Of a DNA stretch of 64,000 bases, positions 34,578-45,325 are shown piece after piece. Positions within the stretch are counted from its first letter, which is position 1, and the number at the start of each line of letters is the position of its first letter. Source of the stretch: Solanum dulcamara (taxonomy: Eukaryota; Streptophyta; Magnoliopsida; Solanales; Solanaceae); contig NC_077248.1 of the NCBI RefSeq assembly GCF_947179165.1, forward strand, positions 14,349,256-14,413,255, written 5' to 3'. The notes beneath the pieces were generated by a model. That model was not told where the DNA came from. It did no database searches and saw nothing but the letters and a program-made list of their open reading frames with translations. A program made the translations under genes and the position numbers.

Positions 34578-35007
34578 ATGGATCCTCAGCAATTGTACGA
34601 TGTTGAATGCTTTATTATCCTTGAGGAGATTGTGGTGCATTCCTAAATTGTCCTTATTTGCTTTTTTATGGCTATTTACAGCATGTTATTAAGAAAACAA
34701 TCTAGAAATAGACGGGTCATTCGATATTGTATGAGTGCTATAATTCCTAAAAGTCTGTCTCATCTGAACGTTCTCATTTGTGACAATGATATTATATGTA
34801 TTGACAAGCTTAGTATGGACAAAATGCCTTTCACATTTTAGCCTTCATAGCCAAGAATATTGGAGGGTTGACTGATAGTAAAAATATATCGAGTATTGAA
34901 AAGTTAGCAATGTTCTTAAATATTTTGGCTCATCACGAGAAGAATAGATCTATCAAAGTTGATTATATTAGATCGGGGTGGAGTGTAAGTCAATCCTTTA
35001 ATGTATA
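34578..35007 (+). pseudogene. Harbinger transposase N-terminus, catalytic core deleted
   Basis: Readable pieces are MDPQQLYDVECF at the start and SMDKMPFTF after a long gap, then GLTDSKNISSIEKLAMFLNI, LAHHEKNRSIKVDYIRSGWS and VSQSFN. These match the conserved N-terminal (helix-turn-helix-like) region of plant Harbinger transposases, including the GLTD and RSGxxVS blocks. Stops fall in the middle (34650, 34840). After VSQSFN the sequence becomes AT-rich, and the DDE nuclease region that should follow is absent. The copy cannot transpose itself. Confidence 0.75.
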
Positions 35008-35176
35008 TTTATATATTTTTGAATATATGGATAGTGAATTTGTGTATATGTATCACGTTATTTTTTTCCAGAACAATCTAGTTGTATTGCAGTTTTTTTT
35101 GTTATAATTAAAATAGTTTACTAGTAAGTTGTAAGTTAGTATTAATTGTGATTTTATTTATAATTTTATAGATTGA

Positions 35177-36414
35177 ATGGCTTGTACCACGGCTACAACA
35201 TCTAACATGTCCAAAAAGAGGGCAAGAAAATCAACACCTTCGTCTCGAAGGGTATGGACTGTAGAAGAGGAACTCACTCTTGTAGATGGATTAAAAGAAT
35301 TGTGTGTTAATGGTTGGAGAGGAGATAATGAAATCTTTAGACATGGATATTTAATGGAATTGGAACATTACATGAATGCTCGTCATCCTAATTGTGGATT
35401 GAAATCTCTACCTCATGTTGATTCTAAAATAAAATCATGCAAAGAAAGTTATGCAACCATATCGTTACTAAAGAGTCGAAGTGGTTTAGGATTCTAATAT
35501 AGTGATGGAAGTATTTTAGTTGACGATCCAACAGCTTGGGATGACTTGATAAAGGTGATTTATATTTATTTCAAATCATTAGTGAATTGCTACTTACTTA
35601 TATTTTCTCTTAGTGAATATGATCTCTGTCTTTGGAATATTGTAAGTTAATTCGTATTGTTTCTTGTTTTCTTAGATTGATCCAAATGCCAAGTCAATGA
35701 ACAATAAAAAATGGTCATTGTTTGCTAATTGGGAAGAGGTATTTGGCAAGGATAGAGCTATTGGACAGTTTGCAAATGGGCCAGAAGATGTTGTTGAAAA
35801 AATAAAAAGAACTGAAGCTTAAGAAATTGCTAAAGACACGTCTTTGGGATTTCCTATTCTTGTTGTTGACGTATATGATGCTTTAGGCACAAGAGAAGAT
35901 CAATCTACCCAAGAGAAACCTAATGTATCAACTGGAGCAATATAAAGTCCATTTACTGCTCAAGATAACCTAATGTATCAACTGGAGCAGCATTAAGTTC
36001 ATTCACAACTCAAAATGATGAAACCCAACAATCTAAGAAACAAGGTAATAATTTTAAAGCATCATCTTCTAAAGTTAGCAAAAAAAGTAGAAGCAAAAAA
36101 AGAAAAACAACAACTGAGAATGAGAATGAGACTGTTCTTAAAGGTTTAATGGAGGTGATGAAGTAATTTACTGAAAGTCATGATAAGAGGATGGCTTCTT
36201 TAATAGACAAGCCAAGAGAGCGTGATCTATCTGATATTGGGGTAATATATTTTCTATTATTGAATCCACTGCATTTGAAATATATAACTCGGATGAACGA
36301 GTCAAGGCAGCAATAGAAATTACTTAAGATATAAAGAGGATGGAGTTCTTTTTAAGCATCGGTGAACTTGAACGTCATAGTATGATGTGGATGATTACTA
36401 ATGATAAGCTTTAA
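35177..36414 (+). pseudogene. Harbinger ORF1 (Myb/SANT-like DNA-binding protein), broken
   Basis: The start is the Met at 35177. The Myb/SANT-like domain begins RRVWTVEEELTLVDGLKELC and continues through HPNCGLKSLPHVDSKIKSCK. Exon 1 runs to about 35553 (DPTAWDDLIK) with a stop at 35495-35497. An intron of about 120 bases ends at TTTTCTTAG (35675), and exon 2 resumes IDPNAKSMNNKKWSLFANWE. Stops also occur near 35820 and 35943, and a 24-base segment (AACCTAATGTATCAACTGGA and flank) is duplicated at 35920-35990. A Lys-rich nuclear-type stretch follows, and the C-terminus ends LERHSMMWMITNDKL. ORF1 normally binds DNA with the transposase. Confidence 0.8.
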
Positions 36415-36579
36415 AGCTTTGAATGGTTTTTGTGTAGCTATTTTGTAAGGTCTAACCATAATGAAATGTTTTTATTACCTAATGTCCACAAATGTACATA
36501 TATGTGAATGTTGTGGCCTTAAAGTAGATTGTTCTTGTATAACAAATGGATGATTAGGTTCAACATTAATGTTTTTATA

Positions 36580-36783
36580 AGTAGCCAAGTCACATGCTCT
36601 TCAGATTGCTCAAAACGCTAACCCTGACGGTAAGTTCATCATCTTTTTCGAGGTGTTTTTCATTCCTTCTTTTCCGAGAATACATTCAACTTTTCTTTTC
36701 TCGCAGATTATTCAACAGTTGGAGTAATCGCAAAGGTGCGGTCAAAAATTTTAAAGCTTGTTGTTTTACTCATGGAAGAATAA
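36580..36783 (+). pseudogene. Two-exon 3' gene end, unidentified
   Basis: Exon 1 (about 36580-36629) reads AKSHALQIAQNANPD and ends at a GTAAGTTCATC donor. A 77-base intron (36630-36706) ends TTTTCTTTTCTCGCAG. Exon 2 (36707-36783) reads DYSTVGVIAKVRSKILKLVV, then LLMEE and TAA. The frame is continuous across the intron. A UTR-like stretch follows. The splice signals are excellent. I do not recognise the protein, and no upstream exons are visible because the Harbinger relic ends just before it. It could be a truncated host gene or a captured fragment. Confidence 0.45.
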
Positions 36784-37389
36784 TGTTGCAAAAATAAGAG
36801 ACTTCTTTTGAAAAAAATGCAATTGTATGTCTTTGTTTTATGTGCCAGCTTTTGTAATTTAACAATGAATTATATAAGTTTCTTTCACTTTAAACGAAGA
36901 AGGACCTAGTTTGTATTTTGTGTCTCTGTTCTCTAACAAACTTGTAATGGGGATGATTTTTCTCAAGTTTTTATTAATTTGAATGGTTTAAGTGTTTTTG
37001 TTCCCCTCTAATTTAATTGTAACAATAATTCAAGTTGTTGCTCATGTTGAATCCCACATAGTAAACCTTTCATTTGTTGTTTGAATCATCTTTAACCAGA
37101 TTGTCATCATTTCATCTATTTTTATAAAGCACACCTTATGAATTATAAGAACAGATAATAACAATTCTTGAATTTTTATTCATGAATTCTCTAATGTTGC
37201 CATTGAAATATATTTGAAAATAGATCAACAAGATAGAGACGATATGATTTCTTCTAAAATGAAAACCTTCAAAAACAAGAAACAAATAAGAGAAGAATAA
37301 ATGTCCCTCTGACAGTACTATTGATCATCCTTAATGGCCAAAGCAATCTGGTAGCAAGTTTCAAATCTTGATGAACTTTCACCAAAAAC
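36784..37389. other. UTR-like / intergenic DNA
   Basis: T-rich sequence follows the gene end at 36783. No coding signal is seen. AATGAATTATATAAG near 36864 could serve as a poly(A) region. Confidence 0.4.
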
Positions 37390-37730
37390 ATCGACCGTGC
37401 TCAAATGAGAATTCTGTCAGTGTGGTTAGCTCCGAAAGGATTTTGTTATTCTAGTAGGATGGTTGGTTTGGATTTTGAGATTTTCATTTTGAGTGTATGC
37501 CATTAGACGTTTGAACTTTGATGTTTTGGTCAAATGACATCGGCCAACATTCTAGGTAAATATGCTCGAATTAAAATTTCGTCAATGTGGTTAGCTCCGG
37601 AAGGTCCTTTTTATTCTAGTAGGATGGTTGGTTTGAATTTTGAGGCTTTTATTTTGAGTTTGTGTCGTAAGACGTCTTAACTTTGAAGCTTTGGCAGCCT
37701 TGCAAAGAGCAAACGTTAGTTTGTTCATTA
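37390..37730. repeat. Tandem repeat array, two units of about 166 bases (left, inverted)
   Basis: The anchor GTCAGTGTGGTTAGCTCCG (37416) recurs as GTCAATGTGGTTAGCTCCG (37581), followed each time by TTATTCTAGTAGGATGGTTG. The units are the reverse complement of the four-unit array at 48640-49285. Confidence 0.85.
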
Positions 37731-37914
37731 TAAATCCATTTTGACTTTTCACATTTTCTAGATGATTTGTTATCGAGCACATATTCAATTTCGATTGTTT
37801 TGTATTTTAGCTTCACGTTAAAAAAGAAAAATATGAATGGGGGAGTGCAAGAGGTTGAGACAACTGTTTATGAGTATTTCACTAAATCATTAACGTGTTA
37901 CATTACCTATGTAG

Positions 37915-38083
37915 TTAATTAATCCACCATGTGATATCTTTGAGGAGAATCAGCAGTTCAGGTGTAACCCTGCTCCTCTTGTGAGAGTTGAGAAGATACT
38001 AGAAGCACTGAAATCAAAACCTCCTGCTCTACCTCAGTTCCTTCTATGCATTCTACTAGAGAGAAAGAACTCTAACCTTTATG
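37915..38083 (+). pseudogene. AGO4-like: Argonaute AGO4-clade exon fragment (MID region), upstream exon
   Basis: An open stretch of 56 codons carries IFEENQQFRCNPAPLVRVEK, ILEALKSKPPALPQFLLCIL and LERKNSNLYG. It matches the AGO MID region that precedes the PIWI domain, closest to the AGO4 group (inferred from remembered conserved wording). It ends TATG at 38083 with GT following. The next exon, in matching phase, lies 10 kb away at 48273. There is an extra residue (APLVRVEK) and an atypical Leu in ILLERKN. AGO4 proteins bind 24-nt siRNAs in RNA-directed DNA methylation. No N, PAZ or PIWI catalytic part is present, so it is a fragment. Confidence 0.8.
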
Positions 38084-38201
38084 GTTGTTGCCTTAGAACA
38101 ACCTAATCTTGGTTTCTGCAGGTTCTTTGTAACGACCCAAATCATCGTTAATTTTAATTAAAAAGAAATTACAAGAATCTGACTTGACTGGGTCCCACTA
38201 T

Positions 38202-38255
38202 CCTGCCAGAGCGGAATGGTCCCGCTCCGACGGCGCCGCCAGAGCGAGAGCTCGT
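38202..38255. repeat. Palindromic word cluster (CCCGCCAGAGCGGG type) in LTR1 of D
   Basis: CCTGCCAGAGCGGAA, CCCGCTCCGACGG and CGCCGCCAGAGCGAG occur in 54 bases. Related clusters are at 41319-41368, 42826-42893, 43470-43535 and, in LTR2, 43815-43885. Confidence 0.75.
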
Positions 38256-39162
38256 GGGACAGAACTTAAGTCGCGAATTTCCTATTTTCTCCATTTTTCC
38301 CAAGTGGAGGTTAGAGATGAAGGTTTCTGCAAAACCCTTCAAAAAGACTGCTCTTGAATGAAGAAGAGGAGGGGAGGAAATCTCAGCTTTTGGAAGGCTT
38401 CAACCCATGGAATTCAATCTGGTCTTGTCCGTGGAACATCTAGAACCAATGATTTCACCAGTGTTATCTCTCCGTGAATGTTTGGCGCTCGGGTAGGCCA
38501 GGCTTCTCTTTTCTAAGTAGTAAACCTATACCTACTATGTAATATAAAAGGAAAATTAATGATAATTCATATACTAAGTTATGGGTCATAGGTTATGGGC
38601 AGAGATTTAGTTGTGATAGGGTCAAATTCGAATATGACCTGGGTATAAAGGTGCTACAGTGAATTGAGGAGTTATTGATTGTGCTATTTTTGTGTGCTGG
38701 CTAATTTATATCGGGCATAGAATCTCATACAGAAAAGTACAACTAGTAGATTTTGAGGTTAGACCTATAAGGTTTGGTAGTATGGACGTTGATTATTCCT
38801 GGAATTATCTTAAATATGTAATTGAGTTACTTATGATATGCCTAAATGTGTACAGATAAGGATAACAAGTTAGTCTTTATATAAATGAGCACTTGCTAGC
38901 CTATTTTCGTGATGAACTTGTTCTTGGTGATATAAATGTTGTGAATACTAAGTGTAATTGTGAATGTGGTATGTTTGGATTGGGGTGTCACGTTTTGACA
39001 TATATGTAGATCAAGTATCATATTCCAATACGTATTTAGATCGGGTGTCACGTTCTAACGCATTCTTGGATCGGATATCATATTCTGATAAATAAATGAT
39101 TGAATTGGGTCCTCTAAAAGGGCCAAGTATGTGTGTGTAGATGGTCCCATGAGAGGACCTGA

Positions 39163-39164
<2 letters not shown>

Positions 39165-39218
<54 letters not shown>
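39165..39218. repeat. (AT)27 microsatellite
   Basis: A perfect AT dinucleotide run is present in LTR1 of D. The matching place in LTR2 (44751-44770) has only GATATATGTATTATCATATA, so the expansion happened after insertion. Confidence 0.95.
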
Positions 39219-39221
<3 letters not shown>

Positions 39222-40226
39222 TGCAATAATAAGGTTAGTGGTAGATGAGCCATGGATTAGGAACTATAAATGAACTCTTGACTTGAGGTGTGCTAGATAT
39301 AGAGAATTCTGATCATCAATACACTTATTAGTGGGTAAGAAGATGGGCCCTGTTAGGACTAGATGTAATCTATATGGTATAATCGTATTCTATATTTATA
39401 TACTTAGAAGTTGAGGTTTCTGGTTTTTAAAGAGTGTTATCATTATGATTTCCATGAATAACTGAGGTAGGGATAGTGCTATTTAGAACTCAAGTGAGTT
39501 GGAGAGTGTGATTGTGAGACGGATATGCTTTATGTGGTGAGATAGTTAGACCAACTAGTGAGGGTTAGGCAAAATCATTGAATGGTTAAGGTTGCTAGGT
39601 GAGGACTATTGGGGTGATAGAATAATAGTAAGGTGGGTCCCTAACCCACAGGTTTTAAATTATGACTAGGGTGGTAGTGGAACCATATTATTTAGGGTGG
39701 TGCATACCCTAAGGGTGAGAATAAGGAGTGAACTTATTGGGCTGGGGTGACTAAATTGAGGAAGTTTAAGTATTATGATATCTCTTATTTATCTGTTCAT
39801 ATATTATGCGGTGGGTATCAAATTAAACTTTGATGCCTACCAGTACGTGTTGTTTGTACTGATACTACTCTTACTATGCCACTTGGCATAGTTTGATTAC
39901 AGGGTTAGTTATGTCTCTTAGGTGAAGACTAAGGAGATTCTCCAGTAGCTTCTATTTTTCCTTATCTTGGTGGAAGCCAGGTCATTGGTCTTGTATTTTA
40001 TTTCTACTCTTAGTAGCTCTTGTACCTGTTTAGACTAGTATCCTTGGGGGATTTTGTATAATTGTATAAGCTGGCCTTTAATATAGTTTTCTTTAGAAAT
40101 TTGGATTTAATTATTCACGTTTGTTTTAAATTCCGCAATTATTCTTATATAAGGGAGTTAAGGGTTCTCCTAGTCAGGTCATAAAGTGGGTGTCCTCACT
40201 ACCAAGTAGGTTGGGTCATGACAATT

Positions 40227-40239
40227 TGATATCAGAGCC
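40227..40239 (+). promoter_or_regulatory. Primer binding site of element D (tRNA-Met type, one mismatch)
   Basis: TGATATCAGAGCC differs by one base from TGGTATCAGAGCC and lies three bases after the LTR end, which fixes the plus orientation of D. Confidence 0.75.
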
Positions 40240-41892
40240 CAGGTTACCTGTCTCCCAGTATAAGAGCAAGTGTGGAATAGACTACTGCGGATTGGTGTGT
40301 TGACGTCCACATCTAATCTTCAAGAAGTTATGAAGTATTTTAGGAAGTAGTTCCATTCCTTCTCTCTTATTCGTGCGGTCTGTCTCTTGTGGTATGGGTT
40401 GAGTCTAATTAGTATCTCTGGATTTTAATTGGTATCTCAACTAGGTAAACAGGACGTCGTTGTCATGGCTGAAGGAACACAACTAAAGAGGTTGGAACCA
40501 AGAAGGTTCTAATTAGTATCTTGCCTAAGAGGCAGTGATAATGCATGGATGATCAGCTAATGATCATCCATGAAGTGGACTTAATTGACGTATTTTAAAC
40601 TTGCTTGAGTTATATAGATGGTATTTATTTATTTGCATAATGATTTTTGACTTAATGTGTGAAACACATTTGCCTATGAACTGAAACTACGTGATATATG
40701 TTTTATAGTAAGTCTGTAAGCTTAAGGTCAGAAAAGAGTCATAGGTGGATTATGTGCACTAGTCTTCTATGAGACCTAAGTTGATTAGAGAATGTGTTCT
40801 AATGTGTCAAATGATATACTAATGTGAAGGAATATGGCTTGTAGATGGTGTATGGACTTATTATTGGTAATAATTAGTAAGGGCAATTAACAAGTGGGGA
40901 TTGTGAAGAAACTCTGGTTTCGAGGCAGTCAGAACTTGGTTGGAAATCAAGTGAGAAAAAGATTTAGTGTTGAATGTTGGTCTAATACTGATCATGAAAG
41001 ATCATTAGCATATTTAGTACTTGAGCCAAAACAAAGTGTTGTTGAATTATGTCTATCTGATGTAAGGGATTGAACCATTGGCTTGAGTTAATAAAAACTT
41101 GATGTCACAAGTTGTTTTAGAGGATGCCTTGTTTATTTTGATGTCTGTGGTCTAATGAGGGTGATAATATCTTATGTGTGGTGCTGGTTTCAACTATGGG
41201 ACAGTCCATGTCTAGATTCTCATAGAAAAAGGAGTCAAATGGGTTAAGTTTAATCTTGGGAGTCTAAAGGGGAGTATGGGAAAGGAAAAAATATCCAAGG
41301 GAATTTTCTGAGGCTACTGTCTCGGCGAATCCTGCACCAGCGGAAATATCCCGCCAGAGCGGGATTTTGTGAGACAGATCCATAGAAAGAGGTCTCTTAT
41401 TTTTCCCCTATTTTGTCAATGATCTTTTAAGTACGATTGGCTAACTCTACAGTTGTGTAGTGATCAACTAAGACCATATAGCCTTAAAAACGATAGTATT
41501 AACATGTACAATGATGTGAGGGGATTAAAAAGCATCCAGTGCTTACAAAATAAGAGAAACAGTAAAGCGATAAATTGTTTGTTCCTTGCCCAAACGAGGC
41601 AACCCAATCAAATAACAAATCCTAACAGGGGCAAGAGAGAGTGTCGACATCTGAATCGAGGTCCTCCGGGGGGTACTCTCCTGCCCAGGCCTCGTTCAAA
41701 AAAGGGAACTTGTCACTACCGCGACTACCGCAGTTGACGATAAAGAATATGTACCTCCATGGTAGTAGCTGGTGGCACTAGAGCAGGGGTCTGGGCAAAG
41801 TCGCCTACGAACCGCGACTAAGTCCTCTTCTAAGTAAGGGTCAATTGGTGGTTGTGACTGAGTGGTAGGGGCAGAATCCTTATCCTCTACTG
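40240..41892. other. Internal region of element D, non-coding part
   Basis: No gag or pol motif was found in any frame. At 41270-41420 a CCCGCCAGAGCGGG word cluster followed by GTGAGACAGATCCATAG resembles the LTR stretch ending GTGGGACAGAACTTAAG, so an LTR fragment of a relative may be embedded here. Confidence 0.5.
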
Positions 41893-42720
41893 TTATTTCC
41901 CAACTGCTCTCTGCCCTGTCAGCCCTCCTTTCTTCTGTATCTGATAGGAGGCTCTCCTGATAAGCAAGGGGTGGAAAGGAGGATCCATAGGGAGCACCTC
42001 ATCGTAGTCCAGTAGTGGCACCTCGGCCGTCTTGCACATAGAAATGATTAGGCCTGGATGGAAGAATGCCTTCTTGTTGCCGTAGTAGAACATCTTCCAC
42101 TCTGACAGAATCTGGGCCCCTACATTCAGTCCTATCCCCTGAATAACACAATCCACCACTAGAGCCCTCAGAAAGGTCACTTCTGTACGATTGCTGGAAG
42201 GGAGGATCCTTCTGGCTACCAAGTGTAGCCATCTCTTGGCATCGTCAGACCAGTCGGTGCTAGTGATGCCCTTGGTACTGGGTCAGCAGACCCTGCTCTA
42301 GCATTATGGGACTACTAAAGTGTTCCGTAACCACTCTAGGTTCATCTCCCTCAGCTTAGCCTCATACTCAACATTTGAGGCCTCCGGTACTTTGAGCACA
42401 TTATTAATATAAGAAGCACTCAAGAGGATGTCCACTCTTCTGATACGAATGGTGGGGTTAGGATCATCCTATTGGACCATAGAAATGATGGCATAAAACT
42501 CCCTCACCCAACAACTACGTGCGGAGGTAGGGGATTCGATCAATGGATCCCACCCGAACTCCTCTAGTCGAGCATAGAAGGTAGGTATCTTATCTGCCAC
42601 TCCTAGCATGTAAAAGCCTATTTTGGGAAGGAATTTGTTATTTCTGAAGTCATGGTGCGTTTCTCGAGAGGCGACATTGGGGAATCGGCAAAAAAAAGGT
42701 TGGCATCATCATGGTGAGCC
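41893..42720 (-). pseudogene. Antisense 'putative plant transposon protein' domain, broken
   Basis: From right to left: [20 protein letters not shown] (about 42620), then [13 protein letters not shown] with a stop after it near 42472. The reading continues IRRVDILLSASYINNVLKVP and NVEYEAKLREMNLEWLRNTL. Stops lie near 42310-42300, followed by MVARRILPSSNRTEVTFLRA and WKMFYYGNKKAFFHPGLIIS (42222-41893). The WVREFYA, ARRILPS and ALVVDCVIQG blocks fit the plant family called putative plant transposon protein, often found antisense in large gypsy (Tat/Grande-like) elements. Its function is unknown. At least two stop regions and a terminal frameshift make it inactive. Confidence 0.65.
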
Positions 42721-43742
42721 ATAGTAAAGTACCTGCAAGTTTCACAAAATTCCGATTAGAACTAAAAAGGGTAAATGTGAAATCAGAGGGAACGTCTCTA
42801 AAATGAGGCCACTGCCTTGCAAAATCCTGCTAGAGCAGAAAAATCCCGCTAGAGCGGCCTCGCTAGAGCGAGATGAAGGCCGCCAGAGCGAGCTTCATCT
42901 TGGATGAACACCAAGCGCGATCCATGGCGCCTCCTCACCCCAACTCATAAATTTCCTCCAAAATTTTGTAGATCAATACTCCAAAGTATCCTAGCAACAT
43001 TATCTATAAAGGAATTTGGGTCAAAAACTCCAAATAACTAGCGTAATCAAGATTTGGGCCAACAAAAACCTTTCAACTTCCACACCCACATTCTAGTTTG
43101 ATTAGGGTGAAAATTGTTGTTAACCTTACGCCCAAGACATCAGGGAGATATTTGGACGTAAGGGGAGAGTTCATGCTACGTTAATCTAGCAATGCAAGCA
43201 AAATATATTCTAAGGGAGTTGAAAACTACCCTATTGGACTTTGATTTTACGAATTTCTAGCATGATTAAGCACTAAATGTAAATATTAGCATGAAGTTAA
43301 AGTTAAGAACGAGTTCTTACTATTATACAGATGATTGGAGTGGAAGGTTTTCTTACTATTATAAAGATGATTGGAGTAGAAGGTTTGAGAGATTTTTGGG
43401 AGATTTTGAGTGAGGAAATGTGGAGAATGGGAGAAACCATTCTTCTCCCATCCTTTATTGATCACGCCCATCCCGCCAGGGCGACAGTATCCCGCTCCAA
43501 CAGGAATATTCCCACCAGAGTAGGATGAGGCGGGTTCGGATGGTTTGAAAGTTGGGTCTACCTCCTTTGGGTAATCCTTATAGAGGGTGTATTGGAGGTG
43601 ATTTCATTCGCACTGTAATTCGAAGTATGTAAGTTTTCCTTAGATTATGGACAGTGGTTTTTTCCTGTAGTGAACCCTAAATTGGCTCATACCTATTCTT
43701 TCACGTCATTTAAGGGCGAACTAGAGGTAAATTGGTAACTAT
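42721..43742. other. Internal region of element D, right part
   Basis: Non-coding. Contains two palindromic word clusters (42826-42893, 43470-43535) and a short direct repeat AGATGATTGGAGT..GAAGG at 43328-43352 and 43364-43383. No clear polypurine tract is visible before LTR2. Confidence 0.5.
42826..42893. repeat. Palindromic words (CCCGCTAGAGCGG type) inside element D
   Basis: CCTGCTAGAGCAG, CCCGCTAGAGCGG, CTCGCTAGAGCGAG and GCCGCCAGAGCGAG form four adjacent copies. In each, the two halves match each other although the arms differ between copies: CTGCT/AGCAG, CCGCT/AGCGG, CTCGCT/AGCGAG. Confidence 0.8.
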
Positions 43743-45325
43743 TATAATGACCCAAACCATCGTTAATTTTGATTAAAAAGAAATCACAAGAATCTAGCTT
43801 GACTTGGTCCTACTATCCCGCCAGAGTGGGATGAACCTGCCTCGGCGGCACCTTTAGAGTAGGAATATGGCCACCAGAGCGGGAGGTCGTGGGACAGAAC
43901 TTAAGTCACAAATTTCTTATTTTTTTCACTTCTCCCAAATGGAGGTTGGAAGCTAGGGTTTCTGCAAAACCCTCCAAAAAGGTTGCTTCTGAATGAACAA
44001 TAGGAAGGGAGGGAATCTCAACTTTTGAAAGACTTCAATTCGTGGAATTCAATCTGGTCTTGCCCATGGAATATCTGGAACTAATGATTTCACCAATGTT
44101 ATCTCTTCGTGAATGCTTGGCGCTTAGGTAGGCTAGGCTTCTCTTTTCTGAGTAGTAAATCTATACCTACTGTATAATATAGAAGAAAAATTAATGAAAA
44201 TTCATATACTAAGTTATGGGTCGTGGGTTACGGGCAGAGATCCGGTTGTGATAGGGTCAAATTCGAATATGACCTGAGTAGAAAGGTGCTGTAGTGAATT
44301 GAGGAGTTATTGATTATGATGTTTTTATGTGCAACTGGTTAATTTATATCAGGCATAGAATCTCGTACAGAAAAGTACAACTAGTAGATTTTGAGGTTAG
44401 ACCTGTAAGATTTGGCAGTGTGGACGTTGATTGTTTCCAAAATTATCTTAAATATGTAATTGAGTTACTTATGATATGCCTAAACGTGTACAAATAAGGG
44501 TAACAGATTAGTCCTTATATAAATGAGCACTTGCTGGCCTATTTTCATGATGAACTTGTTTTTGGTGATATAAATATTGTGAATACTATGTAAATATGAA
44601 TATGGTATGTTTGGATCAGGTGTCACATTCCGACACATATATGAATTGAGTGTCACATTCCGTGTCACGTTTTGAAACAAATATGATTGAATTGGGTCCC
44701 CTGAGAGGGCCAAGTATATGTGTGTGGATGGTCCCATGAGAGGACTTGATGATATATGTATTATCATATAATAACAAGGTTAGTGGTAGACGAGCCATCG
44801 ATTAAGAACTATAAGTGAAATCTTGAGTTGAGGTGTGATAGATATAGAGAATTATGATCATCAATACAGTTATTAGTGGGTAAGAAGATGGTCCTTGTTA
44901 GGCCTGGATGTAATCTATATGGCATAATCGTATTCTATATTTATATACTTAGAAGTTGAGGTTTCTAGTTGCCAAAGAGTGTTATCATTGTGATTTCCAT
45001 GAATAACTGAGGTAGGGATTGTAATACCCCAATTTTGTTTTTATGTTTTTTCTAAAGGATTGCCATGTGATCCATGTTATCTATCAAGTTCTATGTGAGT
45101 AGCGATGGTTGGAAATAGGTCTAGAGGGATTTGGAGGTAGTTGGAGGCCAAATAATGGGTCGTGGTAATCAACCTACGTGTGTAAGCTATCAACTTGGAT
45201 GTCTTACATAACAAAGCTGCTTGCGTACATGTCGAGCTTAAGTAGCAAGGATTTTATAGGTTCTTAAAGTGAGACGAGATTTTGAACCCACGAAAGAGGA
45301 ATAAGGAGACGACGCACTTGGAATG

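Larger units (their letters stand above)
33555..36414 (+). mobile_element. PIF/Harbinger DNA transposon relic
   Basis: The left terminus GGGCCGTTTGGTTATTGG follows TTA, the family's target site. Inside are the transposase N-terminal region (34578-35007) and an ORF1 of the Myb/SANT-like type (35177-36414), both on the plus strand. The DDE catalytic domain is missing between them. No right terminal inverted repeat was found, so the right limit is set by the ORF1 stop. Stops interrupt both proteins. A CT-rich run (34110-34160) precedes the coding part. Confidence 0.75.
38128..40223 (+). mobile_element. LTR1 of element D
   Basis: It starts TGTAACGACCCAAATCATCG and ends GGTTGGGTCATGACA, 2096 bases. 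It aligns with LTR2 along its length, apart from the solo LTR nested there. A CCGCCAGAGCGGG-type word cluster lies at 38202-38255 near the start, and an (AT)27 run at 39165-39218 is absent from LTR2. Confidence 0.85.

Noticed and set aside
38084..38122. A 39-base intron ending TTTCTGCAG at 38122 after the AGO exon
   Set aside because: Too short for a plant intron, and the reading after it enters the LTR of element D; the in-phase continuation is at 48273.
39011..39253. ORF with an alternating Tyr-Ile run
   Set aside because: It is the translation of the (AT)27 microsatellite inside an LTR.
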